A DNA stretch of 64,000 nt, from contig QLII01000001.1 in NCBI GenBank assembly GCA_003259005.1, forward strand, positions 5,695,001 through 5,759,000. The letters are read 5' to 3'. Under the pieces are notes generated by a model. That model was given only the letters and a program-made list of their open reading frames with translations, was not told the origin of the DNA and did no database searches. Both the position numbers and the translations under genes were made by a program. The stretch comes from Spirosoma telluris (GTDB lineage: Bacteria; Bacteroidota; Bacteroidia; Cytophagales; Spirosomataceae). Position 1 is the stretch's first letter. Every line of letters starts with the position of its first letter. Shown here piece by piece: positions 57,958-64,000 of the stretch.

Positions 57958-59505
57958 TTATTCTAGGCAAAGCTGCATCCGATAATCGAACGGATTAAAA
58001 GCCGCCAGCATTTTTTGGAGAAACTGGCGATCCGTCAGGTAAAAGGTCAGGAAGTTTTCGCTACGCTCCTGTAAACCTCCGTTAGGAAATAGCTCGTTTT
58101 TGACTGCCAATAATTGCCGAACGCCCGTTTCCTGATTACGTTCTTCAGCCCGTCGCATTTTCTTCTCAAGTCGGGCAACGGCATTGGCAAATCGCTTGGT
58201 TTCGGCCAATACGGCCCTTTCGAGCGTTGGGTCGACCATTTGCGCTTTATGAAGAATGGCGTCCAGTGCCTTATTCACGGTCTTGTTCTCGTTGTCGAAC
58301 TTAAGGGCATGCCGTGAATGGTGCTCAACGTAAGCGTGTTTAAGCGTAAGTGTATCCTGAAATAGTTCTTCGGGGGTAAGACCAAGCTTACTAATGCGTT
58401 TTGCGCTTACAGATGGAACGTACATGGCAAAATTACGCGGCATCAATAGTGGGAATGTCGTTTGAAAGTGGTCGAAAACGCCCTTCAACTGTAACCAATA
58501 CGGCACTTCCGACGGGCCCCCGATATAGGCCAGATTTGGTAAAATAGTTTCCTGATAGAGTGGACGGAGAACAACGTTCGGACTGAATCGTTCGGGGTGT
58601 TCATCTACTATTGTCAGCAATTCATTTTCCGAGAACTTCAGCGTCGTATTTAATACCTTATAGGAACCATCTTCTTTGCGCTCGATACGTTCGCGAAGTT
58701 GATCGTCTAGATAGAAAAGATTAATGTCGCGCGGAGTGATGACCGTTTTATAGCCTAATGCTTCCAGCTCCTGCGTTTTCTGCTGGACCAACTCCCCTGA
58801 TTGATGCTGCATAAGCTCCTCCCGTATAACAGGAGCAAAAACGCGCTTGAGGGCAGCATCGTCGGCATCTAAGCACACTAAACCCTCTGCTCCAAACAAC
58901 TCGTTAATGTAATAACGGGCAGCATTGGCTAAGGTATCCTGGTTAAGGTAAGCGGCCTCAAACAGGCTTAGCTTTTCGGGAATTTGCTTGAAAAGCGCCT
59001 TCAATTCCTTTGGATTCATCCTGCCAACCGCACCACGTTGTTCGGTTTCCCAAACATAACTTCTGCCAAACATGGAGAAATGGTTGATTTCGGCGAAGTC
59101 ATGGTCTTCGGTCGCCATCCAGTAAACCGGCACGAAGTTGTAATCTGGGTAGGTGTCTTTCAGCTTTCTGGCCAGGTTAATGGTCGTGATAAGCTTATAG
59201 ATAATATAGAGCGGACCTGTAAAAATATTCAGTTGGTGTCCGGTCGTAACCGTGAAGGTATTGGGTTGGAGAAGGACCGAAAAATCAGGTTTATTGTCAA
59301 GGTTCTGGTATTGCCGCTCAAGCGCTTCTACTAAAACCTGTCGTTTGGATGCATCGAACGACTTATCGGCTATCTGCCCGCCAAAAGCAGCTACGTCAGG
59401 GTAACGATTGTAAAAAGGAGTTAAACTTTCTTTTTTAGTAATGTAATCGAGGAATAGTGACGAAAACTGGCCGGTTGAGGTAAGCGGCAGGTACTGACAG
59501 TCCAT
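57958..59505 (-). CDS. bshC: Putative cysteine ligase BshC (bacillithiol synthesis)
   Basis: 515 residues, normal for BshC. The start MDCQYLPLTSTGQFSSLFLDYI and the TGHQLNIFTGPLYIIYKLIT segment (described as residues about 91-110) are typical, and GPSEVPYWLQLKGVFDHF and the C-terminal FNPFDYRMQLCLE also fit. BshC is thought to add cysteine to glucosaminyl-malate in bacillithiol synthesis. bshA and bshB are not in the window. It lies between rimO and fau, separated from rimO by a terminator. Confidence 0.92.
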   Translation of the reverse strand: MDCQYLPLTSTGQFSSLFLDYITKKESLTPFYNRYPDVAAFGGQIADKSFDASKRQVLVEALERQYQNLDNKPDFSVLLQPNTFTVTTGHQLNIFTGPLYIIYKLITTINLARKLKDTYPDYNFVPVYWMATEDHDFAEINHFSMFGRSYVWETEQRGAVGRMNPKELKALFKQIPEKLSLFEAAYLNQDTLANAARYYINELFGAEGLVCLDADDAALKRVFAPVIREELMQHQSGELVQQKTQELEALGYKTVITPRDINLFYLDDQLRERIERKEDGSYKVLNTTLKFSENELLTIVDEHPERFSPNVVLRPLYQETILPNLAYIGGPSEVPYWLQLKGVFDHFQTTFPLLMPRNFAMYVPSVSAKRISKLGLTPEELFQDTLTLKHAYVEHHSRHALKFDNENKTVNKALDAILHKAQMVDPTLERAVLAETKRFANAVARLEKKMRRAEERNQETGVRQLLAVKNELFPNGGLQERSENFLTFYLTDRQFLQKMLAAFNPFDYRMQLCLE

Positions 59506-59547
59506 GCGATGGGCGGGGGTTGGGATTTATTCGGCTCAACAACGGAA

Positions 59548-59593
59548 AAACCCGCAAGGTTCGGGTTGCATACCTCAAAGCACTTGCGGGTTT
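59548..59593 (-). terminator. Terminator of rimO
   Basis: Perfect arms AAACCCGCAAG (59548-59558) and CTTGCGGGTTT (59583-59593), 24-base loop. The minus-strand side is followed by T-rich sequence. It lies 8 bases beyond the rimO stop. Confidence 0.8.
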
Positions 59594-59600
59594 ATAAAAC

Positions 59601-60911
59601 TCAGGAGATGACTTCTCCGTATAAATCAAAATCTTCGGCCCGGTTAATCCGCACATTGGCAAAATCACCTAAACGGACATACTGCGTAGCTGGTACCAAT
59701 ACCTCATTATCTACTTCCGGCGAGTCTGCTTCGGTACGGCCAATGAAATACCCACCCTCTTTCCGATCGAACAAAACCTTGTAAGTTTGTCCGACTTTCT
59801 GCTGGTTCAACTCCTGCGAGATGCCTTGTTGTAGTTCCATCAGCTCATCAGCGCGTTCCTGTTTGATTTCGGCAGGAATATCATCGGGCATTGTAAACGA
59901 ATGGGTATCATCTTCGTGCGAATACGTAAACACGCCCATTCGGTCGAAACGCATTCGCTCTACGAACTCGTAGGTTTCACCAAACATGGCTTCGGTTTCG
60001 CCGGGATGGCCCACAATGAGGGTTGTGCGGAGTGTGATGCCCGGCACCCGGTCACGGATGGTATGAATCAGATCTTCGGTTTTTTCGCGTGTAATACCCC
60101 GGCGCATGAGCTTTAATAATTCAGTCGATCCGGTTTGCAGAGGCATATCCAGGTAATTACAAACGTTCGGGCGATCGCGCATCACGTCCAGTACTTCCAG
60201 CGGGAAGCCCGACGGATAGGCATATTGTAACCGAATCCAGTCAATGCCTTCTACATCGGCCAGTTGGTTAATAAGGTCAGCGAGATTTCGTTTTTTATAG
60301 AGATCAAGCCCGTAATAAGTCAAATCCTGGGCAATAAGAATTAACTCTTTGGTGCCGCGCCGGGCTAGGGATTTCGCTTCGGTTACTAACTCATCCATCG
60401 AGCGCGATACGTGCCCCCCACGCATGAGCGGAATAGCGCAGAAGGAACAGGGACGGTCGCAGCCTTCGGCAATTTTCAGATAAGCATAGTGAGCAGGCGT
60501 TGTCAATAACCGTTCGCCAACGAGTTCGTGTTTATAATCAGCACGAAGCGTTTTCAGCATCCGGGGTAGTTCATTGGTGCCAAACCAGGCATCAACGGTC
60601 GGCATTTCGACTTCGAGTTCGTCTTTGTACCGGTGCGAAAGACAGCCCGTTACATAAACTTTATCCACGATACCGGCTTCTTTCGCATCGACATAGCGCA
60701 GAATGGTATTGATCGATTCTTCTTTCGCATTGTCGATGAAACCACACGTATTGATCACGACAATATTGGCATCGTCTTTCTTCGATTCATGCGTCACGTT
60801 CATGCCGTTGCCCTTGAGTTGCGTAAACAGCACCTCCGAATCCACGAGGTTCTTGGAACAACCGAGCGTGACGATATTAATTTTATTGGTACGTACTCCT
60901 TTGGTTTTCAT
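59601..60911 (-). CDS. rimO: Ribosomal protein S12 methylthiotransferase RimO
   Basis: 436 residues from the ATG at 60911 (MKTKGVRTN). The N-terminal UPF0004 domain has VTLGCSKNLVDSE and VINTCGF with Fe-S Cys. The radical-SAM cluster is CDRPCSFCAIP. A C-terminal TRAM-like region follows (DRKEGGYFIGRTEADSPEVDN). It methylthiolates Asp89 of ribosomal protein S12. The start lies 3 bases from a perfect 22-bp palindrome that separates it from the gene at 60975. It belongs to the ftsY-rimO neighbourhood known in Bacteroidota. Confidence 0.93.
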   Translation of the reverse strand: MKTKGVRTNKINIVTLGCSKNLVDSEVLFTQLKGNGMNVTHESKKDDANIVVINTCGFIDNAKEESINTILRYVDAKEAGIVDKVYVTGCLSHRYKDELEVEMPTVDAWFGTNELPRMLKTLRADYKHELVGERLLTTPAHYAYLKIAEGCDRPCSFCAIPLMRGGHVSRSMDELVTEAKSLARRGTKELILIAQDLTYYGLDLYKKRNLADLINQLADVEGIDWIRLQYAYPSGFPLEVLDVMRDRPNVCNYLDMPLQTGSTELLKLMRRGITREKTEDLIHTIRDRVPGITLRTTLIVGHPGETEAMFGETYEFVERMRFDRMGVFTYSHEDDTHSFTMPDDIPAEIKQERADELMELQQGISQELNQQKVGQTYKVLFDRKEGGYFIGRTEADSPEVDNEVLVPATQYVRLGDFANVRINRAEDFDLYGEVIS

Positions 60912-60913
60912 TC

Positions 60914-60973
60914 GTAACGCGGACATCCTGTCCGCTTTGTTGAAAGCTATTGCGGACAGGATGTCCGCGTTAC
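60914..60973. repeat. Perfect 22-bp inverted repeat, GC-rich
   Basis: Arms 60914-60935 and 60952-60973 are perfect complements, and each contains its own smaller palindrome (GCGGACA-TCC-TGTCCGC). The repeat fills the gap between rimO and the gene at 60975, only 1-3 bases from each. REP-like; GTAA...TTAC ends as at 2363-2391. Confidence 0.8.
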
Positions 60974-60974
60974 A

Positions 60975-61484
60975 TTAAAATACTGCCTGATGCGTAATCT
61001 CAACCTTAATTTGCGTACTCTTTCCTTTCTCAACAGTGACTGGAAAGATATTATTCTTTGTGTCGAATAAATTGGCATACAAGCCTTTTGGTTCCTGCAC
61101 GATGACTGAATAGCGTCCTGTAGGAAGAATGACACAGAACGTACCATTCTTTCCTGATTTGACCTTTTTAATCGGTTTTGCGTCGCCAACGGACTTAATA
61201 AAGCCGTTATCGCCAGCATCCACCTGGCTCATGTTCAACAACGGGAAAATGAGCACCTCACGCTCAACGGGTGAACCATTAGAGTTAGGTCGGGGTGAGC
61301 CAGGTCCTGGCATGTGATTACCACGCTTCACCAGAACAGTTCCACAGATACCTTGAATTACTGCAGACTTCGCTACTTTTCTACGATGATTTTTCTGGGC
61401 AAACGTTGTATTTACCGCTAGTAGCGCCAATCCTATTAAAAGAACCAACCCTCGGTTTATAAAAAAAGACAGGTAACTTATCAT
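60975..61484 (-). CDS. Secreted carboxypeptidase-regulatory-like protein, uncharacterised
   Basis: 169 residues. A signal peptide (RGLVLLIGLALLAVNTTFAQ) follows a short charged N-terminus. The rest reads as a single beta-sandwich of the carboxypeptidase-regulatory-like type: GICGTVLVKRGNHMPGPG, then SGKNGTFCVILPTGRYSVIVQEP with the usual Tyr near the end of the repeat. It overlaps the antitoxin gene stop by four bases (ATGA), so it is cotranscribed with the toxin-antitoxin pair and ftsY. Function unknown. Confidence 0.7.
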   Translation of the reverse strand: MISYLSFFINRGLVLLIGLALLAVNTTFAQKNHRRKVAKSAVIQGICGTVLVKRGNHMPGPGSPRPNSNGSPVEREVLIFPLLNMSQVDAGDNGFIKSVGDAKPIKKVKSGKNGTFCVILPTGRYSVIVQEPKGLYANLFDTKNNIFPVTVEKGKSTQIKVEITHQAVF

Positions 61485-61687
61485 AAGCCCAATTCTTTTT
61501 TTACATCATCCAGACTATGCCAGGTTGTAGTTGCATTTTTTACGTTTAATGCATGGACGTAGTCGGTAAAATCGTCAAGGTTATCAAAAGAAGCAAGACT
61601 TTGCTGAATAGCTTCGTATTCTTCATAAGCAATAACCGCAAATGCTGGTTTGCCTTCAGACTGAATAATTTGAGCGTTAAGTGTCAT
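61481..61687 (-). CDS. Phd/YefM-like antitoxin
   Basis: 68 residues. The segment KPAFAVIAYEEYEAIQQSL fits the Phd/YefM-type N-terminal fold, and the C-terminus (TTTWHSLDDVKKELGL) is an acidic tail as expected for toxin binding. It starts within the stop codon region of the toxin gene (four-base overlap) and lies downstream of it. Toxin-first order is less common for Phd/YefM pairs, so the partner family is judged by the toxin. It would bind the toxin and repress the operon. Confidence 0.7.
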   Translation of the reverse strand: MTLNAQIIQSEGKPAFAVIAYEEYEAIQQSLASFDNLDDFTDYVHALNVKNATTTWHSLDDVKKELGL

Positions 61688-61947
61688 TCGTAAATATCCT
61701 TTCGGTGTCCAACATCAATTACTGCGATTATTCGGAGAGCGTCATATTTGTCATATAAAACTCGGTAATTACCTACTCGTAATCTGAAGATAGCTTCTGC
61801 ATGATTATTTAACCGCTTCACATTGGGTTTACTGTCAGGATCTTTTGCCAATTCTTCAAGTGCGGCAATGATTCGTTCGTTATCGGATCTGGGAATGCGT
61901 TTTAAGCTTTTGAGGGCTTTATCTGAAAAGGAAAGTTGGTAAGCCAT
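61684..61947 (-). CDS. RelE/ParE-family toxin
   Basis: 87 residues. The sequence YQLSFSDKALKSLKRIPRSD, the Lys/Arg-rich FRLRVGNYRVLYDKYD and the terminal VIDVGHRKDIYE are the RelE/ParE superfamily pattern; the terminal His-Arg is typical of RelE-type ribosome-dependent mRNA interferases. The gene begins 7 bases after the ftsY stop and overlaps the antitoxin gene by four bases. Whether it cuts mRNA or targets gyrase cannot be told from sequence. Confidence 0.82.
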   Translation of the reverse strand: MAYQLSFSDKALKSLKRIPRSDNERIIAALEELAKDPDSKPNVKRLNNHAEAIFRLRVGNYRVLYDKYDALRIIAVIDVGHRKDIYE

Positions 61948-61954
61948 TCAAAAA

Positions 61955-62911
61955 TCACTTCTTAAAGAATGAATCTACAAACTCCATTTTGTTGAAAGTT
62001 TGTAGGTCTTCTATTTTCTCGCCAACCCCAATGTACTTGACCGGAATTTTAAATTGATCCGAAATGCCGATCACTACACCCCCTTTTGCTGTTCCGTCTA
62101 ACTTTGTGATAGCCAGGGCCGTAACTTCGGTTGCCTTTGTAAATTCTGTCGCCTGAATAAATGCGTTCTGACCCGTTGATCCGTCGAGTACCAGAAGTAC
62201 CTCATGGGGAGCATCAGGTGTAACCTTTTGCATCACCCGTTTAATTTTGGTCAACTCGTTCATGAGATTGACTTTGGTATGCAAGCGGCCTGCTGTGTCG
62301 ATGATAACCACATCGGCATTCATATCGGTTGCTTTCTTAACGGCATCAAACGCAACCGCCGAGGGGTCGGTGTTCATGCCATGCGAAATGACCGGCACGC
62401 CAACCCGATCGCCCCAGAGTTTGAGTTGATCGACGGCTGCCGCCCGGAATGTATCGCCCGCACCCAGCACCACCTTTTTTCCGCGCTTATGAAATTGAGC
62501 CGCTAATTTGCCAATTGTCGTGGTCTTACCCACTCCATTGACGCCTACTACCATAATCACATAGGGTTTCTTGTGAGGAGGTAAATCAAAGTCGTCCGGG
62601 ACATCGGAGGTATTGTTATCGGAAAGCAGGGCGGCAATCTCCTCGCGAAGAATCCGGTCGAGCTCATCGGTTCCCATGTATTTGTCACGGGCTACCCGCT
62701 CTTCAATCCGGCGAATAATTTTAACGGTGGTTTCAACGCCTACATCCGACGAGATTAGGACGTTCTCTACTTCGTCGAGGACTTCTTCGTCAACGGTAGA
62801 TTTACCAACAACGGCCCGGCCAAGTTTTGAGAAAAAACTGTCTTTAGTTTTCTCTAACCCCTTGTCGAGTGTTTCTTTTTTTTCTTTCGAGAATAAGCCG
62901 AATAGAGCCAT
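61955..62911 (-). CDS. ftsY: Signal recognition particle receptor FtsY
   Basis: 318 residues, a short FtsY made mainly of the NG domain with no long acidic A region. GTPase motifs are GVNGVGKTTTIGKLA (P-loop), DTFRAAAVDQL, DTAGRLH and TKLDGTAKGG. It targets ribosomes to the Sec translocon with SRP. Same strand and gene order (DUF4295 upstream, rimO downstream) as in other Bacteroidota, here with a toxin-antitoxin pair inserted in the run. The frame is intact. Confidence 0.94.
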   Translation of the reverse strand: MALFGLFSKEKKETLDKGLEKTKDSFFSKLGRAVVGKSTVDEEVLDEVENVLISSDVGVETTVKIIRRIEERVARDKYMGTDELDRILREEIAALLSDNNTSDVPDDFDLPPHKKPYVIMVVGVNGVGKTTTIGKLAAQFHKRGKKVVLGAGDTFRAAAVDQLKLWGDRVGVPVISHGMNTDPSAVAFDAVKKATDMNADVVIIDTAGRLHTKVNLMNELTKIKRVMQKVTPDAPHEVLLVLDGSTGQNAFIQATEFTKATEVTALAITKLDGTAKGGVVIGISDQFKIPVKYIGVGEKIEDLQTFNKMEFVDSFFKK

Positions 62912-63052
62912 AAATTACAGGGCCGCCGGTGCGGGTGAGTCGATAGTGGGTTAGCAATTAGTCCTTAACCTCATTATGTACAGGGTATTATCAACAGAAG
63001 ACCGCATATTGGGTTAACGATTAACTGGTTCAACAAAACTATAGCAAAAAAA

Positions 63053-63081
63053 GTCCCACAGAACCATGAAGGCTGTGGGAC
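63053..63081 (-). terminator. Terminator upstream of ftsY
   Basis: Perfect arms GTCCCACAG (63053-63061) and CTGTGGGAC (63073-63081). On the minus strand a T7 run follows. It ends the rpmG-DUF4295 unit before ftsY. Confidence 0.8.
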
Positions 63082-63147
63082 AAATTTCTTTGTGCAGGAA
63101 TGGTTCGCTGGTGCGACGATTCATCGACGCGATTGATGTAAGCAAGA

Positions 63148-63303
63148 CTAGCTTTTCAGCGCAGCCTGAACTTCATCAACTGGGACCATTTCTTCTTTGA
63201 AGGTGTACGCGCCGGTTTTAGGCGATTTCACGGCTTTGATGATTTTGGCGAATGCCTTGCCGTTGTCCTTCGTTTTCAGGGTTGCAACTACCTTTTTTGC
63301 CAT
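63148..63303 (-). CDS. DUF4295 family small protein
   Basis: 51 residues, MAKKVVATLKTKDN then GKAFAKIIKAVKSPKTGAYTF, ending in EEMVPVDEVQAALKS, the usual DUF4295 length and pattern. Such genes sit beside rpmG in Bacteroidota, often just before ftsY, as here. It is basic and small, so ribosome association is likely but not shown. Downstream is a terminator. Between it and rpmG lies an imperfect repeat (TTTGAAGTTTGAGG words at 63309-63390). Confidence 0.85.
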   Translation of the reverse strand: MAKKVVATLKTKDNGKAFAKIIKAVKSPKTGAYTFKEEMVPVDEVQAALKS

Positions 63304-63396
63304 TTCAGTTTGAAGTTTGAGGTTCGAAGTTTGAGGTTTGACGTTCGGGTTAAGCGTAACTACGAACTACAGACTACAAACTTTAAACTAACTTAA

Positions 63397-63582
63397 CTAT
63401 TTAATTTCTTTGTGTACCGTTACTTTCTTCAGGAACGGATTATATTTCTTCCGTTCGATACGCGCCGGCGTATTTTTCCGGTTTTTCGTGGTGATGTACC
63501 GGGACATGCCGGGTACACCGCTGTCTTTCTGCTCGGTGCATTCCAGAATAACCTGGATTCTATTGGCGCCTTTCTTTGCCAT
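63397..63582 (-). CDS. rpmG: Ribosomal protein L33
   Basis: 61 residues from the ATG at 63582 (MAKKGANRIQVILECTEQ); a longer frame from 63615 would overlap the promoter. The L33 pattern SRYITTKNRKNTPARIERKKYNPFLKK is seen (described as residues about 31-57). The zinc Cys pair of the longer L33 type is not present in the usual CxxC form, which fits the C-minus L33. It begins the rpmG-DUF4295 unit under a near-ideal promoter. Confidence 0.92.
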   Translation of the reverse strand: MAKKGANRIQVILECTEQKDSGVPGMSRYITTKNRKNTPARIERKKYNPFLKKVTVHKEIK

Positions 63583-63612
63583 CGCTAATGTTCGTTTTCT
63601 CGATAAGGAGCG

Positions 63613-63643
63613 CAAAGGTACGAAATTAGTTTCATTTAGCCAA
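63613..63643 (-). promoter_or_regulatory. Consensus Bacteroidota promoter for rpmG
   Basis: Minus-strand TTG (63643-63641), 20 bases, TACCTTTG (63620-63613), an exact TAnnTTTG. The rpmG start follows 31 bases on. Confidence 0.85.
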
Positions 63644-63741
63644 TAGCTACTTAAGAAAAACTGATGATTTGTAGTGAATTAGGTCAGAAAAATCAGTAAA
63701 GTTTGGGATTGGGAATGGTGCTTTCGACCTTTGAGCCTGTC

Positions 63742-64000
63742 ATGACTATGCAAACGATCCAATATGAGTACGCTCCTGGCCATTTCCGGGCCTCGGAGCC
63801 AGGTATCTACCGGCCCGATATGCTTCAGGAGGGGGAGATGATTCTCAACATGGGGCCTCAGCATCCATCCACCCATGGCGTGTTACGCTTCGAAGTCGTT
63901 ACGGACGGCGAAATCATTGTTGATGTCGTACCTCACCTTGGGTATCTGCACCGTTGTTTCGAGAAACATGCCCAGTCATTACCCTTCAACCAGGCCATTC
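63742..64000 (+). CDS. nuoD: NADH-quinone oxidoreductase subunit D, 5-prime part (runs off the window)
   Basis: 86 codons from ATG 63742 (MTMQTIQ; the second ATG at 63748 is possible) to the end of the window. MGPQHPSTHGVLRFEVVTDGE and the following PHLGYLHRCFEKHAQ are signature NuoD/49-kDa sequences of complex I. It is divergent from rpmG across about 98 bases containing the rpmG promoter. No TAnnTTTG is exact on this strand. The rest of the gene and complex I lie beyond the window. Confidence 0.9.
   Translation, partial: MTMQTIQYEYAPGHFRASEPGIYRPDMLQEGEMILNMGPQHPSTHGVLRFEVVTDGEIIVDVVPHLGYLHRCFEKHAQSLPFNQAI

Overview
The window looks like chromosome of a Bacteroidota of the order Cytophagales, close to Spirosoma. 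The reasons are a SusC/SusD pair, a type IX secretion (T9SS) C-terminal sorting domain, CHU_C-type Ig-like repeats, bshC (bacillithiol), the rpmG-DUF4295-ftsY-rimO neighbourhood, an M56/BlaI pair, Bacteroidota promoters (TTG, about 20 bases, TAnnTTTG) and almost no Shine-Dalgarno sequences. I see no transposase, integrase, prophage gene, CRISPR array or rRNA.

Layout. 1-2400: cytochrome b5-like protein, N-acetylglucosamine kinase-like ATPase and a PaaE-type flavo/iron-sulfur reductase. 2394-5260: M56 sensor peptidase and BlaI repressor with twin operators. 5441-7570: PepF-like peptidase and a small lipoprotein. 7793-14374: surface-glycan cluster (GT-C-like membrane protein, CDP-paratose-2-epimerase-like enzyme, beta-propeller protein, 2OG-oxygenase-like protein, two GT2 enzymes). 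14471-18382: membrane protein, YheT-like hydrolase, MerR/B12-domain regulator, tRNA-His, sodA, tadA. 18466-23095: large T9SS-secreted Ig-repeat protein. 23388-33629: GH3/beta-lactamase fusion, small secreted proteins, a two-component system, hemB and pyrC. 33712-35793: tRNA-Leu, an interrupted tRNA-Lys(CTT), and an AT-rich ApeA-like HEPN anti-phage gene. 36044-52518: stress protein, then a polysaccharide utilisation locus (GH20, esterase, GH29, GH18, ROK regulator, cytochrome c/FG-GAP protein, SusD, SusC). 52890-64000: ABC exporter, asd, fau, bshC, rimO, a toxin-antitoxin pair, ftsY, DUF4295, rpmG and the start of nuoD.

How the genes work together. The PUL would bind and cut a GlcNAc- and fucose-containing glycan at the surface and in the periplasm. 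The GH3/NagZ-like enzyme and the GlcNAc-kinase-like protein could continue that route or recycle peptidoglycan. The ROK regulator probably senses a sugar or sugar phosphate. The 7.8-14.4 kb block probably builds or decorates a surface polysaccharide.

Two features stand out. First, eleven genes are split by 17 frameshifts, each explained by one missing base and mostly in homopolymers, including pyrC; this points to systematic base-calling or assembly error, so I annotate the joined genes. Second, many short gaps between genes are filled almost completely by perfect 13-31 bp inverted repeats from a few sequence families. The most unusual single objects are the tRNA-Lys(CTT) with a 16-base GC-rich insertion in its anticodon loop and the ApeA-like gene next to it.
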